64,000 nt of DNA from Atopsyche davidsoni. Taxonomy: Eukaryota; Arthropoda; Insecta; Trichoptera; Hydrobiosidae. The notes beneath the pieces were generated by a model. It did no database searches. It was not told where the DNA came from and was given only the letters and a program-made list of their open reading frames with translations. This document shows, piece after piece, positions 37,011 to 50,600 of this stretch (position 1 is the first letter of the stretch; each line of letters opens with the position of its first letter). The stretch is taken from positions 2,666,001 to 2,730,000 of the forward strand of contig JAILWY010000011.1 of NCBI GenBank assembly GCA_022113835.1, written 5' to 3'. The position numbers and the translations under genes are program-made.

Positions 37011-39109
37011 TATCAATGTCTTTACTCTTTACTACCGCACACGCCACGTCTGTTAAACTATACCATTTTTCGACATACGCACTGAGTCAACTTTTAAATG
37101 TTTCAAAAATCAACGTATAACGAGTGTTATTACATTACTTCACATTCTACCACAATCGTTTCAACATGTGTATTCATAGCATTTAATATATATGATCAAC
37201 ATTGAAACATCCTAAATATATCAATAAATCCTGTATTAAATCTTTATGTCGTAAAAACGCCACTGTGCATCTCTTAGTAAAAAAATTGTATTCCCTAATT
37301 CCAATCCGGGACCCAAGTGTCCTATTAAATACGGAAGTCAGATATTTTTAAAAATGACATTGACATTTATCGCACAGTCGTACTATATTTTGCAATTTAA
37401 AAACGCTAAAAATCAAAGCCTCAATTATAATATTAACAAAATAACAACACGTGTTGTAAAACTCACCTGCTTTGCATTATTCATGCTCGCCAATCACCTG
37501 TTGTGTCAAAGTACTTTTTTTTAATAAATTCAATCACATGTTTTTCAATGTGTCGCCGTGCCTGAAAGGTGTCCGCTGAAATTAAATTCTGAAATGTTAT
37601 TGAATGTCACCAGAATAATTAGCTCAATGTCACCAGAATAGAAATTTCTATAACTGTATTTTAAGTTTTGGTCGTCAAAGCTCAAAGTGCACGCCAAATA
37701 AAAAGAAATAAAATTGCAAACGAGCTCATTGTCACTGTGTTGATTTATTTTTTTTAATTTTTCATTCGTACTGAAAAAAATATATATCTCAAAATATAAC
37801 ACTTTACCTAATGCGTTTTATTTTTAGAGTTTTCATACCATTTTTTACCATTTTACTATATATTTTTTTATGTTAAAATTAATTAAATATCTTTGCAGCA
37901 ATTTCGAGTGGCCTTAAAGCCAAATATCTTAAAACTGAAATAAAACGCATAAATCTCTCAGGAACTAAATTCTCTGCGGTGGTGAAAATATATCCCCTAG
38001 GTTAGGGGTCTTTGGAGGTTTCGGTCTCTATAAATCACCTCACGGTCAGGCTGTTAGCATACTTGCTAACTTATGGACAATATCAACTTCATTGGTATTG
38101 ATAGCACTGAAATGATTTAAGTACCAATCAAAATTCACTTTTATACTACGATAATTCAAGATTTATAGTAAAGTTGAATAAAATTATAAATATTTGTGAT
38201 TCCGATGAGATGTATGAAATATATATATTTTTAAATTTTCATAGTCTTATAGACGTTTGGTTACGCATACTTGCTGTTTATGTTTATTAGAGTTTTTTTT
38301 AAAATTGAGTATTTAGATACGTCTTAATGTCGCAACCCTTATTCCAGGTCTTGTGATAAATAAAGCGTGCATGTTTAGCAGAAGGGGCTGCAGAGAGGGG
38401 GAGAGACTCCCTCCAGCCTTTGTACACACTGTATATTCTGAAGGACCAATTAGAGAAGTCGTTCGCACAATACAGCTCTCTGCCGAGTTGACACAACCCG
38501 CCGGAGCCTTTTTTCAAACACTCACTTTCTACGCAATACGAGAAACTACACAATACTGAAATAACTTTTAATTGAACCGTTTCAATTTCTGGCTTTGTTG
38601 ATTTTGCGATATTATTTAGCGAGATTATTTCTTCCAAGACGTGTTGTTTTATTATAAATTAAATCGTACGAATGTAGTTTCGTTGATTTTATAGTTTCTT
38701 GGGTGTATGGCTGATGGTGATTTCTGTACTTCGACGTACCTGAAACACCTGCCAAAATCTACAAATTTGGTTTGTTTTGTAAAATACCCTATATTATTTA
38801 ATGACAGTATTGCATTACAAATAATACATTATATCAATAACTTTCACTCATTTAACGGGCTCACAATATATATATATATATATATATATTTGTAGATCTT
38901 TCTGAAAAATCCTGAAATTTCAGCGGGTGAAAAATACAGCACGCCATTGTAAAAAGTCGAAAACAACGCTAGACCCGGAGTTTTACAACATAATTACCCG
39001 CCTGAAGTCTTTTTGATTCCCTTCAAACGAGAAAGAGTTGTGTAAACAAGACATTATCCACTGCTTTATCGTTCTTTGCATTCCGGGGGAACCGAGGGCG
39101 GGCCGATCG
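37011..39109. other. AT-rich stretch without a recognised gene
   Basis: Contains (TA)n at ~38866-38890 and a GC-richer patch (38340-38540) open on both strands, with no family match. If the 35.9-kb exon belongs to FASN this is first-intron sequence. Confidence 0.5.
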
Positions 39110-39287
39110 CGACTTGTCGGACTGCGTTTATCTGAAACTTTGTCTTGAACTTTCCACGCTTGCGGATGTTATATTATAATATTGATTCAGCTTATATTCA
39201 GAATGCTGTAAATAAGGCTTTGATTGTGTTTTAGGGTTGATTATTGAAGAAACGAAAAGCTTGATTTGGATCAACAAAATGAATGCC
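39110..39287 (+). repeat. Segment duplicated at 62440-62533
   Basis: Shares ttgtcggactgcgtttatct, gttatattataatatt and gatttggat-aacaaaatgaatgccat with 62440-62533. In both places it leads into a family A copy, so the two family A insertions carry the same flank. Confidence 0.8.
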
Positions 39288-39884
39288 ATAAGTCCCATAC
39301 TCGAGATTTTTTTTTAATAATTTTCTGGTCCGTTTTGCAAGAAAATCGACTGCACCAATCAAAAAAATTCAAATGCAAAAAGTTAGATACATCTCTTCTT
39401 CCGAACAGAATATTTTTTTCATTTCTTGTAAATTTACTTTTGATATGATAAATGTGTGTTTTTCCGATTGAAGTGTAGGAATTTGGAGATTCGTCATGCC
39501 CCTGTTCTAAGAATCCTACTCATTTAAAAAACTTTTTTTTAATTGGAATTAAAAGATTAAATATAAAACATGTGCGTCTTATAAATTTAAAAATTAAAAA
39601 AAAAAAATCTTAAACAAACTTTGGTTTTGAAAAGTCGTCATTTTATCAATTTTTTTTACCATCTTCAAGATTTTATTTTACAATGAAAATGGACGTTAAT
39701 TCAATTATAAAAAATATGTGAATATAATTTATAGTTTTTTTGATATTCTGTAAAAAAATAAATTTTCTATATAGAAAAATAAAGTGACAATTAAATTAAT
39801 TAAATGACACGATTTCGCCAGGTAAAACGTTTTTTTGTGGCAGACGGGGGATGGACACCAAGCAAGGTTAGGTAGCAAGACCCA
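39288..39884 (+). repeat. AT-rich family A, copy 6
   Basis: Runs from agtcccatactcgag to gacacgatttcgccaggtaa, then gtggcagacgggggatggac with accaagcaaggttaggtagc, the same tail as copy 1 at ~860-905. Confidence 0.9.
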
Positions 39885-41477
39885 TATTGTAAATTGCAAG
39901 TTACAGTACTAGTCTTTGGTGTTATTATATAATGAAATCCTATGATAAAGCCTGTGGCAGGTGACAGGATGCGGGTCTCGCGTGTGCACGTAGGCAGGGT
40001 CACGCCCTACTGGACAATGCGTTCATTTGAATTGTATGAAAGACAACAATTTCAGGAAGTTATCGCCTATTATTCAAGCGCAGCACTTGACACTGTCTGC
40101 GAAGACACTTCGCCTCAGGTTCAGGGCTTGGCCCGACCTGATCTCCGCATTAATGAATTCATATTAGCATATCGATGCTTGAATTATTAATAAAACCCTT
40201 GGTCTTGACTTTGATCAAAGCAAACGATAAATTTAAAATATACGCGGCATGTTAACGACGCGACAAAAACTGGCTTCGCTCGCTGAGGTTGGGCCAAAAA
40301 TAATACCAGAACTCTACGTGTAAAGTAAATAAACCTTAATATATCTGTAAATGTAAAATTGAATATTTGATATGATTTATTTTTAATAGTTCATATATAT
40401 TTACAACCCGTAACCCAGAAATGCTTCATAAGCTTCAAGATCAAGAATATCCGATACTGTGCATAAAATTTTAAAATAAATTAATTCAAATTTAATATAC
40501 TATGAAAATGATCTATATATATAATTTTTTTTTTGTGAATATTTGAATTGTGATGATGATGATTTAGCGATGTTTTAACGGTAAAATTAATTAAAAAAAA
40601 CAATCATAAAAATAGGACATTAGTAGATCACTATTATTAGATTATCGATTGTATCTCAATAAACGTTACTTGCTAGACATCAAATGCCACCAAAACGTGG
40701 GCATTTTTAAAATATTTTTTCATATGAATATCAGGGCGCGAAAAATATTAAATCATAATGTAAGAATAAAATTCCGAAGAATAGAATTCTTTCCAAAGTT
40801 TTCTGGAAGGGAGCACCGACAAGATAATAGGTCTTACATAATATTCGTGTGTTGTACTTTACCAGTTCTTCTGTAGCATAAATCAACTTTATTTCCCTTA
40901 TCGTCTGCGGGGCTGCCTTCGAGGGCGCCTCCAGGGGGTGCCTTCAGGGGGTGCCTTCAGGGGGTGCCTTCAGGGGGTCGCCAGACCCCAAGTAATGACT
41001 GCGCTATCGTCCCGCTCATCTGCAGACTGCGAAAAAACAATGAAACCATGACTTATGAATATTCAACTGTTTACATCAAACGATAAACAAGCAAGGAAGG
41101 CTTTGTTCTCGGCTTTATTTGTATTGATGTTATCTGTTTTCGAATGCTGGATAAAGGAAACGGGGTTCTTTTCAATTTGTAAAAAGTGTTATTCGTATTG
41201 TGACGAAAACCTATTAAAATATCAATGGAGTCAAAGCTCAATTCTGACGACAATAAACGTTGCTAACTCCACATTTTTTTCGATGTAAAAAGTAAATTGA
41301 AATATTTTATATCCATAATAACTTAAATGGTTTACGAAAGTAAAACAAGCAACGAATTTTTATTGGTGATTCTTGGGTGTTGGGCCGCTTCATGTTTTCG
41401 GCACCTCTCCACATTTTTGATACCTGTATGAGATGTATTGATGATAATCTTTGTTTTTTTTAATTTATCGGTTGCAG
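39885..41477. other. Upstream flank of FASN coding exon 1
   Basis: No gene recognised. Contains a GC-richer patch (39940-40150), the 13-bp repeat at 40931-40980, and at its end the pyrimidine-rich acceptor for exon 1. Confidence 0.5.
40931..40980 (+). repeat. 13-bp tandem repeat, ~4 copies
   Basis: Unit cagggggtgcctt repeated head to tail, last copy partial. G-runs of five every 13 bases could form a G-quadruplex on the + strand. Confidence 0.9.
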
Positions 41478-41478
41478 C

Positions 41479-41661
41479 ATGACTCCGACGCCGCAGGAAG
41501 TCGAGGAGCAGAAGGATGAGGACTTTGTCGGCCATCCTAGCCTTTCCGGCCACCGTCTGTCCCACCCCGACCCTGGCGACGAGGTGTGCATCACAGGCAT
41601 GGCGGGCTACTTCCCCGACTCCGACAACGTCATGGAGCTGCGCGATAACCTCCTCAACAAG
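41479..41661 (+). CDS. FASN: FASN coding exon 1 (residues 1-61): N-terminus and start of ketosynthase
   Basis: The exon appears to begin at 41478, one base before the ATG, because a T-rich tract ending in gttgcag directly precedes it. A noncoding 5' exon must therefore lie upstream. The start is the only ATG giving a short acidic leader before the conserved ketosynthase opening (VCITGMAGYFPDSDN, residues 36-50). The exon ends AACAAG with donor gtaccc, phase 0. A hAT-like element begins 30 bp after the exon end. Confidence 0.92.
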
Positions 41662-44600
41662 GTACCCTGTCGCACTCTATTCCACTGAACCATTGCTTCT
41701 CAAAGTGGTCCCTGGGACATTCAGGGGGTCTTTATAAAATTAAAAAATCGATTTAGGGGTCCTCGAACAATGTCAGGGGGTCCGCGCAAGGTTTAGTATA
41801 AAATAAAAAAAATGTGACACATGTTTATTGATATGGAAGTTAAAATGAATAACAATGAATACATTATTAACGATTTTTACGTCCAATGTAAAATATAAAT
41901 ATAGACAGGTGCATAAAATACAAGGAATAACAGGCATCGCGATGAGGCAGGTAGGTTAATAGAGTCGATACTTGCACCAACTAGTCTCTAATATGAATTT
42001 ACAGTATGTTTAACAAGAACGTGACCACTATAAAAAAATGTTTTTGGAGTTTTTTTTTTACCAGAAAGTGGTAAAACAAAAAAGACGTCGTCCGCCGAGG
42101 ATATGCGGATAACAACCTATTTTTGAAAAACCCACATCTATCTTTGCAATCTGCATAAGAAAAACTGAAACAAAAAGGACTAAATATATCTCTAGCTATA
42201 ATACGTTTAATGTAGATTAAGTTAGAATACCGAAGCACATTGAAGAAACCGCTTCTTTCAGAAAATCACGTTAAAAAAAGAATGTCCTGGGCACATGAAA
42301 ACAAAGACCGCGACTGGGACAAGATAATATTTTCTGACGAAGCTTCGTTTTAGGCAACTAGTATCTCACCTTGTGCTTAGTCAACTGCCGATAACAGATT
42401 GGTCGAAAAAACTGTTAAACATCCGGTAAAGGTGCATGTTTGGGGATGCTTCTCAAAACGTGGTTTTGGCAATTTGAACTTGTTTACCGGAAGCAAGGAT
42501 AAACCAAATATACCAGAAAGCATTATTACCATCTACCCAAAGACTGTTCCCAAGCCCAAGTGAATCATGGATATGTTAAGAAGATAACTACCCAAACACC
42601 GAAGTCGCCTATGCAGCGCGTGGAAACAAGATAAAGGCATCGAGGTCTTGGATTGGCCCTCACAATCTCCTGACGCAAACCCAATTAAAAACGTTTAGGC
42701 GTTGATGAAGCTTAAACTGCGAGAAAAAAAAACGTTAACTGCCACCGAGTTTACTCGCAACTTAAAGGGCATATGGAGATCATTATCCCTAGAATATGCA
42801 GAAAAATTAGTTGAAAGAATGCCTCAAAGATGCATGGCTATTATAAATAACGGAGGATACTGGACACCTTATTGATAATAAAGCATCGAATTATGCATGA
42901 TTAATTACGTGTTTTATTATTTTAAAATGCTAGACTTATGTATGTAGTTTTTCACCCAGGGCCCGTAGGCAAGTTTTGACTATGAAAGAGGGTCCGTGAG
43001 CAAGTTTTGACTATGAAAGGGGGTCCGTTGGCAAGTTTTGACTATGAAAGGTGGTCCGTGAGCAAGTTTTGACTATGAAAGAGGGTTCGTTGGCAAGTTT
43101 TGACTATGAAAGGGGTCCGCGGGCCAAAAGAGTGTGAGAGTCACTGCACTAAACTAACAGGAATTTGAACTACTTCGTCTTTTCATCTGCGACTCTTCTT
43201 ACCCGCGGGAATCAAGATGGAGGAGGTCTTCGTGTAATATATTCTACCCCATCGAGTCAGTTATGCGAGCAACACAGCCTCCTCGCACACATTTGAAAGA
43301 TTGAAATAGATGCGCCCGTCCAACGGCGGACGCAAAAAACTATTTCCGGAATTAATTAATTTCAACTTACGGACAAACGACGAGAGCCCCCAGCGGCCGA
43401 TACGCCCGGAGTAACTTTTATTGGTCGGCAAGGGTCGGACGTTAAACTGTAATGTTATTCATAGACATCCCCGACAGATGTGCAATTAGCTCCTTCATCC
43501 CGACTGTGTCATACCCACATCCGGATGCCGGAAAGGCGAGCGATTAAACCACCCCCCGCGGAGCGGTCACGGTCAAGTCAAAGAACGAAGCCTCAGCCAT
43601 GTGCCATCTTACCAGATTCCAATTCCATCTGTATCCTTCACTTTGTCTGTATCCAAACTTGCGAGTCTTTCAGTTCTACCGAAGGACTGACTGAAACTAG
43701 CTTTCACTTCAAGCTGATATATTTTAATATAAAATAATGTAGAGCTAAATTTTTGAGAAATCCCTCTGATAATCAATTAATTAAAATTGATAGTATGGTA
43801 ACTATTTCCCTCTAACAGTTGTTTTGTCGACCACAGAGAGTTTACATATTACTGCAACGTATTTGTACTAAAATGAAATTTTCGACGTCATCGATTATCC
43901 GAATTTAAATTTTATGTAAAAACTTCGCATTTTTTTTAACCGAACTCGAATATCCGGCTGCTTGTTTTGCAGTTTATATATATATATATATATATAGGGA
44001 TGCGGTCTGCGCGTCCCTGTTAATACATCGTATACAAAACTTTCCCTTCGCCGCGCGCCGCTCGCCCCAGCCCGGCCGGGCTTGTAAATCGGATGTTCCG
44101 GTTTTGCGGCGACCACACTGAAGGGAGAACCGGGCCCCCCGATGGATATCGTCCCAATTAAAAACACTGGACCGGACCCTCGTCTCCGGGACAATGTCAA
44201 AGGCATAATTAATCTATCGGCGCGTGGCCGGCGCGGGCTTGCGGGTGACCCCGCGTCATCCCCCCCAAGGGACACACATAAACAAGAAATTAATTTTTTC
44301 AATAATTATTCAATTTATTTAGTTTAATTTTAGTCATAATATAAATATTGTATCGGGGACTTCATAGTGGAAAATATTTTAATTAATCAAATTTCGCGTG
44401 TCCCGCTGGTGAGGGCCGAAAGGGTAGTGACCCCATTCGGGATAAGCGTCGGTCCTACGCTATAAAACCGAGCCTCCTCTAATCACCTGAGCGAAAGGGA
44501 TAAGGGATGAATTCTAATAGTTTGATTACAAAACGGAAGAAAGCACCGATCCCGGGTGGTTAAAAATCACATGTTTATTCAGCGAATTATGAATAACCCA

Positions 44601-47600
44601 CAACGCTGAATATTTCGACAAGTATTTTTAGGTTCTATGTGTATAAATATGGTGGTGGCTGTGGCTTGGTCCACCACCAGAAGACGCTACAATTCCCTGC
44701 TCTGCAATCCGGAGTACCCCGCCAGGGCCGCATCGGGTATTGGCAACTAATTATCCCCGAGATCCAGGGCGGGGCTGGGGTCAGAGTGCCACTCAGGGCG
44801 GGCTGCGAAACCACCCAAGGGGTTGGGTTGTGTTAGGGGTGTATCAATCTGTATCCGTCCGCCACGGACCCACCCCGCTTGAGATATTGTCAATTTCACA
44901 ATCACGAGTCCCCGTACCCGTTTAGCAGGCCTGCTATCTAAAGGAGATCTGTCAAAAGTTGGGCTGATATTGGGTTTGCTCTTGCGCACTTAATACGGCC
45001 TATCTATTATAATTCTCAGTAAGTTCGTGCGTTTAAATGTTAGACACTACAGTGTTTTAATAGTGGCGAAATAATTTACGAATAAGATTAAAAATGTTTC
45101 ATATTAAAACGCGAAAGTTAGTTTTTTGGATCCGGTCCAATATAAGCGTTGGTGAACGTTTCATAGAACAAACTCATCATGTTGATGGTCTTCTCAGGGT
45201 TATAGTTTAGTGGGGTATGTGGCGTATGCAAATAGTAAATAGTAAATAATATGTTCCAGGTTGACCTGGTCTCAGCTGACGACAGACGCTGGAAGATCGA
45301 GCACCCTGAGATTCCCCACCGAGTGGGGAAAATAAACAACGTAGAGAAGTTCGACGCTTCTTTCTTCGGGGTGCACTTCAAGCAGGCTCACACCATGGAT
45401 CCCATGTGCCGCATCTTGCTGGAGAAGGCCTTCGAGGCCGTGATCGACTCCGGAATCAACCCTCGCCAGCTGCGGGGCACCAAGACCGGGGTCTTTATCG
45501 GCTCTTGTTTTTCGGAGTCGGAGAAGGTTTGGTTCTACGAGAAGCTGCAGGTCAACGGCTTCGGCATCACTGGGTATAAAAACACTTGACAATTCCAAAT
45601 AATACAGAATGTGCGTTGATTCACTGCATCATTGCACAGCAATATAAAAATATGTTAACTTCACTTGATGACGATTCTGATATATGTACGAGACACTTGC
45701 TGTCTGTTTTTTGTTTGCATACTAATTTTTTGCACCCCGTACCTGGAACCGCAATTGTTCACCTACCAGGTTACAGAGGCGTCTCTTTTTCCTTCAGCAC
45801 AGCCTTCAAATAATATTTAAAAAAAAAACAACGTGTCTGAAAGGAAGCATCGTTTCCCTGCGGGGAAGATCCCCGCAGGCATATCTTCATCATATGCTGT
45901 ATTCCTGTAAAGGGGGAAGAGGCAGCATATTACACATTTTACAAAAATAAAAGATCTTCCGTCTTCATGCTTCCTGTAGAGGGGGGCGAGTCATGAAGGC
46001 GGAGGCTTGGTCACGGCGGTTGGGAGGGGTTCGTTTGACGAGCCCTCTCCAGATCTTCTCTCTTGCGCTGGCCCCGTGCCCGATACGTTATATATTTGGT
46101 TCGCAGATGCTCTCGCGCCATGTTGGCCAACCGCATTTCCTATTGGCTGGGCTGCACGGGTCCTTCCTACACCGTGGACAGCGCCTGTTCCAGCTCCCTG
46201 TACGCCTTGGAGCACGCCTACCGCGCCATCCGAGATGGCCACTGCGACGCAGCCCTCGTCGGCGGCTCCAACCTCTGCCTGCATCCTTACGTCTCGCTGC
46301 AGTTCTCCCGGTAAGTCTGGCAGCGTCCAAACCAGAGGTCTCCAAGCTTTTTGTTACTTTCTAACCGGTTCCGCTGGTCTGGCCACCAGATTGGGGGTGC
46401 TGTCGCCGGAGGGCCGCTGCCGCAGCTTTGACCGCGACGCCAACGGCTACACGCGCTCCGAGGCCATCTCCGTGGTGTTCCTGCAGAGGTCCAAGGATGC
46501 CCGCCGCGTGTATGCCCAGGTGCTCCACGCCAAGACCAACTGCGACGGCTACAAGGCGCAGGGCATCACGTACCCGGCTGGCAAAGTGCAGAAGATGCTG
46601 CTCAAGGAGTTCTACGAAGAGTGCAAAATCAACCCCACCGAGCTGGAATACGTGGAGGCCCACGGCACAGGTGAGCGACTGGCACCGCATTAGACTTAAC
46701 CAATTCAGCAATAATCAAACATAACCTCACTTTTTTTTTTAAATTTAATCCCTTGAATCATTCAAAAACGGCCGAATTCTCTTTGAAATATTAAAATTAT
46801 TTTTCTCTGTCGGGTTCTATGTTTACTTATAAATATACATATAATCTGTGGTATAATCACAAACTAATCATTCAGAGATCCGAGAATACGCGATAGTTCG
46901 GAGTGGCGGAGGTAAGTAATTCCCCAGTACTCAGACCGTGATGTGATTATTCACATCCACAAATTCGGCGTCTCTTAGCGGATAGTTTCTTGGGAAGTCC
47001 CATTATGTTGTATGTGGAATATACTCACGCCGTCTACCCTGCCTAGTACCCACGGCACAACTACCGACGCAAATTAATCCGATCACTCAAAGATGAGTGT
47101 AAAACTAAGCCACCTTGTTAGAAAAAAAAATCACACTTTTGATAACTGCCACAATCTAATCTGATTTCTATTGGATCGGTGCAAATCTTCACTGCACTAC
47201 TTTCAAGCTTCGACAGCTCACTTTCGCTACTTATCCACCAAATCAAACTGATTAGTTGCAGATAAGTTCACAATTGGACATATACACCAGAAAATAATCT
47301 TATTATTTCCACATCTATTATACATAAGATGTTGGTAAGAGAAAATACTCATTTGCTCTACGATCAATCGATGAAATATAAAACAGACTTTGGCATTGAT
47401 ATGGTTTGGCTAAATGTTGACGTTAGTTTTAACAAATTCCAGCTTTGTGCTATTCTCAAGGGGTAGTTGCATTAATATGGCAGGGCAGTGTGGGTACTTG
47501 TCGGTATGTTGATATAATTTATTCCCTCCCACGCCTCCGCGGAATATTCAGCGTATCGATTAATCCACACGGCCACAAAAACACTTTGCACGAGGCGGAT

Positions 47601-50600
47601 GTGTTCGCCCCCCGTGCAAACACGACCAATAATCCGCGATTGCCGGAATATATACAAACAACAAACTTGCAATTATATAACCACGTATTACAGCATAACA
47701 CTTGAGCAGCCTATACGCCCTGCGACGAAGCTGCCAAGCGAACGGTGACTAGTTAATAGCGTCACAGCATAGCAGGATTATTAAGAGCGCCGTGATACCA
47801 AATTCGAGCTTTTTGGCCATTTGCTTGTACGTATTGCGAAAAATCGACTGCACCAATCAAAACAATTTAAATGCAGAAAGTTAGATACATCCTTTCTTCT
47901 ACTACCATTTTTTATTTTATTTCTTATAAATTTACTATTAATATGATAAATATGCGTTTTTCCGATTGAAGTGTAGGAATTTGGAGATTCATCTGGTCCA
48001 TTTTACAAGAGTCCTAAACATTTAAAAGTTTTTTTTTTTAATTGAAATTTAAAGATTAAATATAAACCATGTGCGCAGTATTATTAAAAAAATTAAAAAA
48101 AAAAAAATCTTTAACAAACTTTGGTTTTGAAAGTCGTCATTTTATCCAATTCAAGATTTTTTTTAACCTTAAAATGGAAGTTAATTAAATAATAAAAAAT
48201 AAATAAATATAATTCATAGTTTTTTCAATACTTTGTAAAAAAAGCAACTTTCGACATAGCAAAATAAAGTGACAATTAAATTAATTAAATGACACGATTT
48301 CGCCAGGTAAGGGACTCTGGTGTGCCAACCAGACACCAGAGGCAGTCTAATTGTGTCATTTAATTAATTTAATTGTCACTTTATTTTGCCATGTCGAAAG
48401 TTGATTTTTTTACAGAGTATTGAAAAAACTATAAATTATATTTGCATATTTTTTATTATTTAATTAACGTCCATTTGAAGGGTAAAAAAAATCTTGAAGA
48501 TGTTGAAAAATCGGATAAAATGACGACTTTAAAAAAACAAAATTTTTTAAAGATTTTTTTTTTTAATTTTCAAACTAATCCCAACAGGAGGGTTTATAAT
48601 TAATCTTTTAATTCCAATTAAAAAAAAGAGTCATAAATGTTTAGGATTCTTGGAACAGGAACATCGCGAAACTCCAATCCCGAAACTTCAATCGGAAAAA
48701 CGCATATTTATCATAAAAGTAAATTATAAAAAATAAAATAAAAAAATGGTAGTAGAAGAAAGGATGTATCTAACTTTCTGCATTTAAATTGTTTTGATTG
48801 GTGCAGTCGATTTTTCGCAATACGTACAAGCAAATGGCCAAAAAACTCGAATTTGGTATCACGGCTCGTAACGGTCATCGATTGTGCTGTGACGAGTGTT
48901 ACGATCTTGATAATAATTCATAGTAATATTCCGCTGCCACTGTGTCGAAAATATTAAAATACACCAACAATGGATACACAAACGCGCGTATCTTCGTCTG
49001 AAAAGTTTCCTTTTGGCGATAACGACCCGAGGCAAGATGATGCACCCAACTTACCGACCCTTCAGGAGGTTGGCTTGAGGGAAGTGGAACTTCCACCCTT
49101 CACGGGACATTACCCCTTCGGGAGGCACTTCCAACTACCCGCGCCGTAACTCTGTCACTATATTATGTAAAAACCGCTCGTGCTCCAATGGTTAGCACGC
49201 TTGTTTGCTCAACTAAGGCTCTCTCGATCGAGCCAAGTTGAAGAATATAAACTAATATTTTTAATAGTGCAGGAAACACCGAAAATTCCAACAAAAATAT
49301 TTTTTATCGTTATTCGTTTAATCGAACTTCATGGCACGCTTACTTGCTCTTGTGTTTGAATTTAAGGTAATTTTTTTTTTTTTAAGTTATATTGATACTA
49401 GAAGTGTAGCCTTTCTGAAAAATATTGTAGCGTATTTAAATTTTGTAGTTACTTTTTCTTGATCTGTGGTTTACCTTTCACAATTCCTGCCTTATTTATT
49501 TTTACTCTCTAAAGCCTCGAAACTTATCCCGCGGTTGTAAAATTTTAAACGATGACTGTGACTTCATTTAACTGTATTTTACTTACGTTTGTTTGCGGTT
49601 AAAAGTTGTTAAATTTGTTGAAATATAATAAGGCATGTAGTATTTTTTGCACGCCTCTGATGATCATAAAATTACAATCATTCACTGCCAAATGCGTATA
49701 TGGTAGTATCAGTTGTTTTTTTTTTGATGTTGTGATTTGCGTATTCCGACGCTTTGGTCTTGATGATGAGGCCATCATCAATAATTTAAATTTTTATCTC
49801 GCGTAGACACAAATCACTTCGTAGATATTAAATTTAATGAATGAATTTAATATACAAAGGGAAATACATACGTAAATTTCGGCAGTCGGTAATTTTGTAA
49901 TTTCTGTGATGTTGCCTGATGTCCAATTCAAGATTTCATCTATTTTAAAAGATGGTCTCAGTAGCGGAACCGAAACGTCGAAATACAGAAAATATCAAGA
50001 AACTTAACACCCAAAAAAGACTGCCAAAACCTATTAACATATTGACCAAATTTCTTCATTAAGAAATTCAATATTTTTGTCAGAGAGTACTTGGTGGAAT
50101 TCCATTTCAATATTTTTGAGTAAAATACTTGAGTGATTTTCCACAATTTTTACTCTATTTGATAATACCAACGTGAAAGTTTGGCGAAACCGGTCACAAA
50201 TAAAAACGAACATGTGGAAAATCACTCAAGTATTTTATTATTACTTATATGATTAGGCACATTAGTTCACACATAGAAGATGATTAAAAAAACTCTCAGA
50301 AAAATATCATCGTGATTTGTGTGGGATTTGAACCCACATCCCCAGACTTACATGGCCGGTGTACTAACCCTTGTACTAACGAATCACATCCGTTAATCGA
50401 GAATTTTTAACAATCATATGAACCAATGTGCCCAGGCCAACCAATATTTAAGTCAAGTATTTTACTCAAAAATATTAAATTTCATCGCCCCACCACCGCA
50501 AACGAAACGTCGGAGGAAACAACAAAATCATCAAATAACAAGTGAAAATAAAGGTGAGCATCGATACACTGTATTATGCAACAGAAACACAAATAAAATC

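Larger units (their letters stand above)
41683..43154. mobile_element. hAT-like composite element in FASN intron 1, with nested Tc1/mariner remnant
   Basis: The element spans 41691-43146. Left end CATTGCTTCTCAAAGTGGTC and right end (reverse complement) CAGTGACTCTCACACTCTTT resemble the CAGTG..TCTCAAA ends of hAT-type nonautonomous elements. Flanking 8-mers are cactgaac (41683-41690) and cactaaac (43147-43154), 7 of 8 identical, as for an old hAT target duplication. Inside are a broken Tc1/mariner transposase and five 31-bp repeats. It starts 30 bp behind exon 1. Confidence 0.6.

Noticed and set aside
46007..46693. 228-codon ORF across FASN introns 2-3 and exons 3-4
   Set aside because: Partly a wrong-frame reading of exon 3 and partly the true frame of exon 4 joined through the unspliced 79-bp intron; the conserved residues and GT-AG sites support the spliced model.
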